54,648 nt of DNA from Deltaproteobacteria bacterium HGW-Deltaproteobacteria-14 (GTDB lineage Bacteria; Myxococcota_A; UBA9042; PHBI01). Of this stretch, positions 10,769 through 16,806 are shown one piece after another. Under the pieces are notes generated by a model. That model ran no database searches. It was not told the origin of the DNA and saw only the letters and a program-made list of their open reading frames with translations. Position 1 is the first letter of the stretch. Each line of letters opens with the position of its first letter. The position numbers were made by a program, and so were the translations under genes. The stretch is taken from positions 1-54,648 of the forward strand of contig PHBI01000016.1 of assembly GCA_002841945.1 (NCBI GenBank), given 5' to 3'.

Positions 10769-11851
10769 ATGGAGCCACGGTACGGCAAGGTCGGCGTCTT
10801 CGGGATGGGGCTCCTCGGGGGCTCGATCGCCCTCGGCCTGCGCGAGCGCTTCATCGCGGGCGAGGTTCACGCCTACGATCTCGACGCCGAGGCCCTCGAC
10901 GCGGCCCTCGCGATGGGCGCCGCCGATCGCGTCCACACCACCCCGGGGCCGTGGATCGGCGAGCTCGAGCTCGGCGTGCTCGCGGCCCCGGTCCGCGCCC
11001 TGCCCGGGCTCGCGGCCGCCGTCGCCCCGTTCGCCGCGCCGACCTCGCGCTGGATCGACGTCGGCAGCGTGAAGGCCCCGGTCGTCGCCGCGCTGAGCGC
11101 CCAGCTGCCGGGCTTCGTCGGCACCCACCCGATGGCCGGCCGCGAGACCCCGGGGATGCAGAACGCCTACGCGGGGCTCCTGCAGAACGCCGTCTGGGTG
11201 GTCACGCCGACCGCCGACACCGATCCGGCCTCGCTGATCGCCGCCGACGAGCTCATCGAGGGCCTCGGCGCCATCCCCTTCCACGTCCCCCCCGACGTCC
11301 ACGACCGGCTCGTGGCGCGCGTCTCCCACGTGCCCTACCTCCTGGCCGTGGCGCTCAACCTCCTCATCGCCCGCGACGCCGAGCGCGAGCGCCTGCTGTT
11401 TCTCGCCGCCGGCGGCTTCCGCGATCTGACGCGGGTCGCCTCGGGCGCCCCGGAGATGAGCCGCGACATGGTCGTCGAGAACCGCGACGCCGTGCGCGAG
11501 GCCCTCGCCGATCTCAGCGCCCTCGTCGCCGATCTCGCCGCCACCCTCGACGATCCGGCCGCCCTCATCGCCGCCGCCCAGGAGGCCAAGCGCACCCGCG
11601 ACGCCCTCCCGGTGGTCAAGCGCACGCTCCTGCCGCGCGTCTTCGACGTCGTCGTCGCGCTCCCCGATCGCCCCCTCGAGCTCGCCCACCTGACCACCGT
11701 CCTCGGCGAGCACGGCGTCAACATCCGCGACATCGAGGTCCTCAAGATCCGCGGGGCCGGCGGCGAGGCGATCCGCGTCGGGGTCGCCGACGGCGACGAC
11801 CAGGAGCGCGCCCGCGCCGTCCTGCGGGCCGCCGGCTACCGCACCCGCTGA
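10769..11851 (+). CDS. tyrA: Prephenate dehydrogenase with C-terminal ACT domain
   Basis: The 360-aa enzyme oxidises prephenate to 4-hydroxyphenylpyruvate for tyrosine synthesis. The NAD fold is at the N-terminus (VGVFGMGLLGGSIALGL). The family motif GTHPMAGRETPGM holds one active-site His, and the helical domain motif RVSHVPYLLAVALN holds the other conserved His. The last 75 residues form an ACT domain (VVVALPDRPLELAHLTTVLGE, NIRDIEVLKI), which in this family senses tyrosine or other amino acids. A GTG at 10760, in frame and with AGAGGGG just upstream, is an alternative start adding three residues. The next gene is the other branch of the pathway (chorismate mutase-prephenate dehydratase), 78 bp downstream, so the two form an aromatic amino-acid unit. 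Confidence 0.93.
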   Translation: MEPRYGKVGVFGMGLLGGSIALGLRERFIAGEVHAYDLDAEALDAALAMGAADRVHTTPGPWIGELELGVLAAPVRALPGLAAAVAPFAAPTSRWIDVGSVKAPVVAALSAQLPGFVGTHPMAGRETPGMQNAYAGLLQNAVWVVTPTADTDPASLIAADELIEGLGAIPFHVPPDVHDRLVARVSHVPYLLAVALNLLIARDAERERLLFLAAGGFRDLTRVASGAPEMSRDMVVENRDAVREALADLSALVADLAATLDDPAALIAAAQEAKRTRDALPVVKRTLLPRVFDVVVALPDRPLELAHLTTVLGEHGVNIRDIEVLKIRGAGGEAIRVGVADGDDQERARAVLRAAGYRTR

Positions 11852-11929
11852 GCCCGGGACGGGCGCGCAACGTCGCGAAACAGGACGAAAAGTTGGCGTC
11901 CTCGCGGCGCTGTATTACCTCCGATCGTC

Positions 11930-13363
11930 ATGACGCGCTGCGTAGGCATTCGAGGCGCGACCACCGTGGACGAGGACACCCTCGACGCGGTGCTCGACGC
12001 GACCCAGGATCTGCTCGATCGGCTCCGTGAGCTCAACGGGTTCGACCCCGACGACCTCGCGAGCATCATCTTCACCACCACGGCCGATCTGCGGTCGACG
12101 TTCCCGGCTCGCGCCGCGCGTCGCCTCGGGTGGACCCAGGTGCCGATGATGTGCGCCCACGAGATCGACGCGCCGAGCGCCGTGATGCGCTGCGTGCGGG
12201 TCCTGATCCACTGGAACACCGACACCCCGAACGGCCAGGTGCGCCACGCGTACCTGCGCAACTCGCGGCTCTTGCGCCCGGACTGGGCGATCCCGCCGCT
12301 GGGCGGCGCGGCGGGGCACATCACCGCCCCCGAGCGCCCGGAGCTCGAAGCGCAGCAGGCGGTGACCGACGGCTCCGTGAGCCCTCCGGTCGCGCCACCG
12401 GCGGAGTTTGCTGCAGTGCAACAGGCCCCCCCCGCGGTCGCCGCCGTCGCGCCTCAGGTCGTCGAGATCGCGCCGATCGCCATCCTCGGCGAGCTCGGGA
12501 CCTACTCCCACGAGGCGGCCTGCGGCGCCTTCGGGGCGGACACCGCCGTCGCCCCCTCCGGCACCTTCCGCCACGCCTTCGACGCGGTGCACGACGGCCG
12601 CGCGCGGGCGGCCCTGATCCCGGTCGAGAACTCGACGGCGGGCTCGATCCACGAGGTCTACGATCTGCTCCTCGGGCGCGATCTGCGCATCCTCGCCGAG
12701 GTCGTCCTGCCGGTGCACCACGCGCTGATGGCCCGGCCGGGGACCACGCTCGCGGAGGTGCGCACGGTGTTGAGCCACCCCCAGGGGCTCTCGCAGTGCG
12801 GCGGCTGGATCGCCAAGCACGGCTGGGCCCCGCGCGCCGCCGCTGACACGGCCTCGGCGGCGCGCCTCGTCGCCGCCAGCGACGAGCCCGGCGTGGCCGC
12901 CATCGGGAGCCGCCTCGCGGCGGATCTCAACGGCCTGACCGTGCTCGCGCGCGACATCCAGGACGTCTCCGAGAACTTCACCCGCTTCCTGCTCCTCGTG
13001 CCGCCGCACACCGCGGGCCCGGGCCGCGTCGCGCCGGGCTTCGCGCCGGCGCCGGGGCAGGGGGGCGCCGCCGGGATCCCGGCGCGGCCGTCGGACCGCC
13101 CGATCAAGACCTCGATCATCTTCGCGACCCGCCACGTGGCCGGCGACCTCTACGGCTGCCTCGCGGAGTTCGCCGTGCGCGAGCTCAACCTGACCAAGAT
13201 CGAGTCGCGCCCGGATCGAAGAACGCCATGGCACTACCTCTTCTACCTCGACTTCGAGGGGGATGTTGCCGACCAGAAGGTCGCGCAGACGCTCCGCAGC
13301 GTGGAGCGCCACGCGAGCTTCCTCCGCGTCCTCGGGTCGTACCCGAGCCGCTTGCTGACATGA
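11930..13363 (+). CDS. AroH-type chorismate mutase fused to prephenate dehydratase
   Basis: This is a 477-aa two-domain enzyme. Residues 1-125 are an AroH-class chorismate mutase like that of Bacillus subtilis, not the helical AroQ type of E. coli PheA. IRGATTV, FPARAARRLGW, CAHEID, CVRV and HAYL are present, with Cys75, Glu78, Arg90 and Tyr108 at the positions known for the B. subtilis active site and Arg8 for Arg7. A Pro/Ala-rich linker (about 125-178) follows. Residues about 180-477 are prephenate dehydratase: GELGTYSHEAA, PVENSTAGSI, and ENFTRF with the catalytic Thr. The final ACT domain carries KIESRP, the phenylalanine-binding signature. It should convert chorismate through prephenate to phenylpyruvate, probably under phenylalanine inhibition. 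No Shine-Dalgarno is visible before ATG 11930; weak TTGGCG/TTACCT boxes lie close to the ATG. Confidence 0.92.
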   Translation: MTRCVGIRGATTVDEDTLDAVLDATQDLLDRLRELNGFDPDDLASIIFTTTADLRSTFPARAARRLGWTQVPMMCAHEIDAPSAVMRCVRVLIHWNTDTPNGQVRHAYLRNSRLLRPDWAIPPLGGAAGHITAPERPELEAQQAVTDGSVSPPVAPPAEFAAVQQAPPAVAAVAPQVVEIAPIAILGELGTYSHEAACGAFGADTAVAPSGTFRHAFDAVHDGRARAALIPVENSTAGSIHEVYDLLLGRDLRILAEVVLPVHHALMARPGTTLAEVRTVLSHPQGLSQCGGWIAKHGWAPRAAADTASAARLVAASDEPGVAAIGSRLAADLNGLTVLARDIQDVSENFTRFLLLVPPHTAGPGRVAPGFAPAPGQGGAAGIPARPSDRPIKTSIIFATRHVAGDLYGCLAEFAVRELNLTKIESRPDRRTPWHYLFYLDFEGDVADQKVAQTLRSVERHASFLRVLGSYPSRLLT

Positions 13364-13376
13364 CCCGAGGTTGACG

Positions 13377-14048
13377 ATGTCCGTCCAGATCGCCTGTGGC
13401 CTCGACGCGCTCGTGCCGCTCTTCCCGCTGCCCGAGCACGTGCTGCTGCCCGCGGCGCCGACCCCGTACCGCATCTTCGAGCCGCGCTACCGCAAGATGG
13501 TCGAAGACCTGCTCGCGAAGCCCGCCGACGAGCGCTTCCTGGTCGTCCCCCGGGTCCTCGCCGGCGCGCCCGACGCCGACGGCGAGGAGCCGTTCTGCCC
13601 GACCGCCGCCCTCGGCCTCATGACGCTGGCGACCCCGCTGACCGACGGCGAGTGGCTGATCGTGGTCGAGGGGGTCGCCGCCTGCGCCGTCCACGAGGTC
13701 GACGCGCCCTTCACCCCCTACCGCATCGCCCGGGTCACGCCGCTGCGCGATCGCCCCGCCGCGGGTGCCGACGACGCGCCGTCGACGGCCGAGCTCATCG
13801 CCGGGGTCTTCGCGCTGTTCGAGGTCCTCGGCACGGCGGCGGGCGACCTGACCCCGCAGCGCGCCGACGAGGGCGGCTCGGATCCCCTCATCACCTACCG
13901 GATCGCGGCCGCGGTGGTCGAGGACGTCGACACCCGCCAGCGCGTCCTCGAGGAGCGCTGCGACGCCGAGCGACGGCGGCTGGTCTACGAAGTCATCGTC
14001 GAGCTGCTCCACATCGCGAGCCGGGTCGCCCATCGGAGGTGCGCGTGA
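13377..14048 (+). CDS. LON substrate-binding (N-terminal) domain protein
   Basis: A 223-aa protein consisting only of the N-terminal domain of Lon: LFPLPEHVLLPAAPTPYRIFEPRYRKMV at residues 14-41 and RFLVVP following, ending in an amphipathic helical region. There is no ATPase or protease part. Such single-domain proteins are common and may act as adaptors; no reaction is known. ATG 13377 has GAGG six bases upstream. An in-frame TTG at 13371 is less likely. It follows the chorismate mutase fusion by 13 bp and overlaps the next gene by four bases (GTGA), so it is probably co-transcribed and translationally coupled with the BtpA-like gene. Confidence 0.88.
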   Translation: MSVQIACGLDALVPLFPLPEHVLLPAAPTPYRIFEPRYRKMVEDLLAKPADERFLVVPRVLAGAPDADGEEPFCPTAALGLMTLATPLTDGEWLIVVEGVAACAVHEVDAPFTPYRIARVTPLRDRPAAGADDAPSTAELIAGVFALFEVLGTAAGDLTPQRADEGGSDPLITYRIAAAVVEDVDTRQRVLEERCDAERRRLVYEVIVELLHIASRVAHRRCA

Positions 14049-14845
14049 GTCAGTCCCTGTTCACCGGCGCCGGCCGCAAGGTCGTCGTCGGCATGGTCCA
14101 CCTCGGGCCCGTCTGCCAGGGGGGCGTCCCCCTCGCTGAGGTCGTGAAGGCCGCCGTCCGCGACGCCGTCGCCCTCGCCGAGGGCGGCGTCGACGCCATC
14201 TGCGTCGAGAACTTCGGCGACAAGCCCTTCTACCCCGATCGCGTCCCGGCCCACACCGTCGCCGGGATGACCCGCGCGGTGCTCGCCGTGTGCGAGGCCG
14301 TCGGCGGCAGCGGCGCCATCGTCGGCGTGAACGTGCTGCGCAACGACATCCTGTCGTCGCTCGCGGTGGCCGCGGCGACCGGCGCCCGGTTCGTGCGCGT
14401 CAACGTCCATCAGGGGGCCGCCGTGACCGATCAGGGGCTCATCGTCGGCCAGGCCCACGAGAGCGTGCGCTACCGCGACCTCGTCGCCCCGGGGTGCGCG
14501 ATCTTCGCCGACGTCCACGTCAAGCACGCCGCCCCGCTGGTCGCCCGCCCCATCGACGACGAGGCCCGCGAGCTCGTCGAGCGCGGCGGCGCGGACGCCG
14601 TCATCGTCAGCGGCGCCCACACCGGCGGCGCGACCGACCCGGTGCGCCTCGCGCGGGTCCGCGCGGCCGTCCCGCGCGGCCACGTCCTGGTCGGCAGCGG
14701 CGCCACCCCCGAGACCCTCGGGGCGCTCGCCCCCCACGCGGACGGCTTCATCGTCGGGACCTGGCTCAAGGAGGACGGCGACGTCTCCCGCCCGGTCGAC
14801 CCCGCTCGGGTGCGCGCGCTGATGGCCGCCGTCACTGCGCTGTAG
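14045..14845 (+). CDS. BtpA/SgcQ family TIM-barrel protein
   Basis: The protein is 266 aa and fills one BtpA domain. Seen features are VVVGMVHLGP at the start, VDAICVENFGDKPF, VNVLRNDILSSLAVAAATG, RVNVHQGAAVTDQG, FADVHVKHA and DAVIVSGAHTGG, all typical of the family. BtpA is named for photosystem I accumulation in cyanobacteria, but most members in non-photosynthetic bacteria (SgcQ-like) are thought to be TIM-barrel enzymes of sugar or nucleoside metabolism, with no firm reaction. The GTG start at 14045 overlaps the TGA of the LON-N gene and has GGAGG five bases upstream. Its pairing with a LON-N protein and aromatic amino-acid genes does not reveal a role. Confidence 0.9.
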   Translation: MSQSLFTGAGRKVVVGMVHLGPVCQGGVPLAEVVKAAVRDAVALAEGGVDAICVENFGDKPFYPDRVPAHTVAGMTRAVLAVCEAVGGSGAIVGVNVLRNDILSSLAVAAATGARFVRVNVHQGAAVTDQGLIVGQAHESVRYRDLVAPGCAIFADVHVKHAAPLVARPIDDEARELVERGGADAVIVSGAHTGGATDPVRLARVRAAVPRGHVLVGSGATPETLGALAPHADGFIVGTWLKEDGDVSRPVDPARVRALMAAVTAL

Positions 14846-14899
14846 CGCCGACCCACCTGGCGCAGTAACGTGACGCGACCTCGCCCAAGGAGACCCGTC

Positions 14900-15997
14900 A
14901 TGCGCCGACCGCTGCTCGCCGCCCTCGCCATCGCGCTCCTGCTCCCCACCGCGCCCGCCGGCGCCGCCGAGAGCGACGAGCTCATCGGGCTGCTCCGCAA
15001 CGACCTGACGGCGATCGGCGTCAACATGCCGGTCTGGATGTCGCAGCACATCACCGCGGTGATGCCGTCGACCGGGCTCGGCGCCGGCTCCGGGCTCTCC
15101 GACGACTCGGGGGCCTTCACCTTCGGCGTGATGACCCGCCTCGGGCTCCTGAACAACTTCAAGGACGTCGGCTACGGGCTCGAGCTCGTCGACCTCGAGG
15201 GGCCGCTGCCGAACCTGATGCCGTGGCCCCAGCTCGGCGTCGTGTTCGGCTTCGGCCTCGGCGACGGGCTCGAGCTCGGCGCCGACGTGCAGTTCATCCC
15301 GAACCTCGACATCGCCGGTGACGGCATCAACCTCAAGGCTGGCCTGTTCTCGATCGGCGCGACCCTGCGCTGGCGCGTCACCAAGGCCGACGGGGCCCTG
15401 CCGGCGCTGGTCCTCGGGCTCGGCGCGAGCTACTACCGCGGCAGCTTCGAGGTCGGCGTCGGCTACGAGCGGCCCTACAGCGAGACCCTCGACGGCCACA
15501 CCGCGACCGGCACCTACCGCCTCGACTCGGCTCCCGCGGTGAACTGGTCGCTCTTTCAGGCCAACCCCGAGGTGCGCCTGGCCTGGGACATCGGCGGCGT
15601 CCTGCGGCCCTACGTCGGGATCGGGGTCGGGTTCGCCGGCGGCTCGGTCTCCAACGAGGTGAACGTCAAGGCGCACCTCACCATCGACACCATCGACGGC
15701 GCTCCGGCCAATCAGGACCCGATCACCTACAGCGAGAACGTCGTGTCCTTCTCGACGACCCCCGCGCTGTACACCCTGCGCCCGCACATCGGCCTCGACC
15801 TGGTCCTCGGGGTCGTCGCGATCACGCTCCAGGCCGACTTCGCGGTGATGGGCAAGGACAAGCTCAACACCGACTTCTCGTCGGCCGCCGGCAGCTTCGA
15901 CACCAGCGATCCGAACTTCCTCTTCAACCAGAACCAGCGCGGCTCGCAGTCCGATGGCGCCGTCGTCGTCACCGCCGCCGTGCGGGCGCAGTTCTAG
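14900..15997 (+). CDS. Outer-membrane beta-barrel protein, function unknown
   Basis: The protein is 365 aa with a signal peptide (MRRPLLAALAIALLLPTAPAGAAE). The body is made of alternating hydrophobic strands rich in Gly and aromatic residues (VVFGFGLGDGLELGADVQF, YVGIGVGFAGGSV, IGLDLVLGVVAITLQADF) and ends in a terminal Phe (VRAQF). The C-terminal Phe is the sorting signal of many outer-membrane barrels. ATG 14900 is preceded by AAGGAGA with six bases spacing. I do not recognise the family. Its TAG stop codon lies inside CTAGGACACC, the reverse complement of the end of a family 2 repeat found at 37.6 kb. Confidence 0.88.
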   Translation: MRRPLLAALAIALLLPTAPAGAAESDELIGLLRNDLTAIGVNMPVWMSQHITAVMPSTGLGAGSGLSDDSGAFTFGVMTRLGLLNNFKDVGYGLELVDLEGPLPNLMPWPQLGVVFGFGLGDGLELGADVQFIPNLDIAGDGINLKAGLFSIGATLRWRVTKADGALPALVLGLGASYYRGSFEVGVGYERPYSETLDGHTATGTYRLDSAPAVNWSLFQANPEVRLAWDIGGVLRPYVGIGVGFAGGSVSNEVNVKAHLTIDTIDGAPANQDPITYSENVVSFSTTPALYTLRPHIGLDLVLGVVAITLQADFAVMGKDKLNTDFSSAAGSFDTSDPNFLFNQNQRGSQSDGAVVVTAAVRAQF

Positions 15998-16035
15998 GAC
16001 ACCGATCCACGGTCCCGCGAAGCGGGGCTCCGGGC

Positions 16036-16063
16036 CGGTGTCCACGCCTCGCGAGCGGCCGGA
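16036..16063. repeat. Family 2 element, partial copy
   Basis: CCGGTGTCCACGCCTCGCGA and the following GCGGCCGG match the left part of the full units that follow, then diverge. Confidence 0.6.
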
Positions 16064-16082
16064 TCTGTTGAGCTAGGGGCGA

Positions 16083-16187
16083 TGTCCCAGGCCTCGCGAG
16101 CGGCCGGTGGAGGCCGCGGAGCGGCCGGAACAGTCTCGTTGGGACCCCAAGCAAGACGCAGCGCAGCGAGTCTTGATTGAGGTGTCC
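16083..16187. repeat. Family 2 intergenic element, unit A
   Basis: The unit is bounded by TGTCC at both ends (16083-16087 and 16183-16187, a 100-bp period). It contains a GC-rich palindromic left half (GCGGCCGG twice) and a right-half hairpin CAAGAC (16152-16157) / GTCTTG (16170-16175) around a 12-base loop. It shares its last TGTCC with unit B. Confidence 0.8.
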
Positions 16188-16286
16188 AGGCCGCGCGAGC
16201 GGCCGGTGGAGGCCGCGGAGCGGCCGGAACAGTCTCGCTGGGACCTCAAGCAAAACGCAGCGCAGCGAGGTTTGATCGAGGTGTCC
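16183..16286. repeat. Family 2 intergenic element, unit B
   Basis: This unit is in tandem with unit A and about 90% identical. Its right-half hairpin is CAAAAC (16251-16256) / GGTTTG (16269-16274), with one A-G mismatch. It ends with TGTCC at 16282-16286. Confidence 0.8.
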
Positions 16287-16381
16287 TGCCAGTCCGCGGA
16301 GCGAGCGGTTGTCTGAGCGGCGTCCACTCCGGCTCGCCGTGCGACATTTGACCTAGATCAAGTTTGCCACTAGTCTCGACA

Positions 16382-16413
16382 CCGCCTGGCCCGCTTCGCG
16401 TTTGGCCAGGCGG
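16382..16413. repeat. Hairpin, perfect 10-bp stem
   Basis: CCGCCTGGCC (16382-16391) pairs with GGCCAGGCGG (16404-16413) around a 12-base loop. It lies between the family 2 and family 1 elements and has no T-tract. Confidence 0.6.
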
Positions 16414-16455
16414 CCCTTTCAGGGCGTCCTTCGCGGGGCGCAGCGCCCGGGTACC

Positions 16456-16553
16456 GGGCGCGGACCTGCGTCCTCCGCGGCCGACCGGCGGGGTCACGGT
16501 GTGTCCCGGCCGGTCGCCAGCTACGGACTCCGGTCCGCGCCCTTGCGTTTCAG
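16456..16553. repeat. Family 1 palindromic intergenic element, copy 2
   Basis: Perfect 11-bp arms GGGCGCGGACC (16456-16466) and GGTCCGCGCCC (16532-16542) enclose 87 bp, the same length as the 7.3 kb copy. The arm bases differ from that copy but still pair. The tip GGGG-t-CAC-ggt-GTG-t-CCC is in the opposite orientation to the tip at 4.7 kb. The core CGGACTCCGGTCC is at 16524-16536. Confidence 0.8.
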
Positions 16554-16806
16554 ACTCGGGAGTGACGCCCCGGGACCGGCGACTGCCGCGCTCAGAAGCC
16601 GCCAATGGCGGCTCGATCCATGCGCTACACGCTCCCTGGCTCGCTCTTGTCTGCGAGGGTGGCGCCTTTCGAGCATCTCGAGGGTGCGCAGGGGGCGTCG
16701 GATCCACAAGCAAGTCGACAAGTTATTGCGGCACGGACCCTTAGCCCAAGTCCCCTCTGGGGACTGCATGACCAAGGACTCGAGACGACATGTTGGAGCT
16801 TCTTCG

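Larger units (their letters stand above)
15998..16806. other. 809-bp intergenic region filled with repeats and hairpins
   Basis: No convincing gene is visible here. In order it holds: an inverted repeat GGACACCG/CGGTGTCC (15997-16004 and 16036-16043) after the barrel gene; a partial and two tandem family 2 units (16036-16286); a 10-bp-stem hairpin (16382-16413); an 8-bp-stem hairpin with a GTA loop (16443-16461); a family 1 element (16456-16553); and a hairpin GTCCCC-TCT-GGGGAC (16750-16764) in the leader of the next gene. Open frames through it are composition artefacts. Confidence 0.75.

Noticed and set aside
13985..16045. 686-codon minus-strand open frame opposite BtpA and the barrel gene
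   Set aside because: Composition artefact of GC-rich DNA; the plus-strand genes have family motifs and SDs.
16083..16286. Tandem 100-bp units as a CRISPR array
   Set aside because: Units are long and nearly identical throughout, with no unique spacers and no cas genes.
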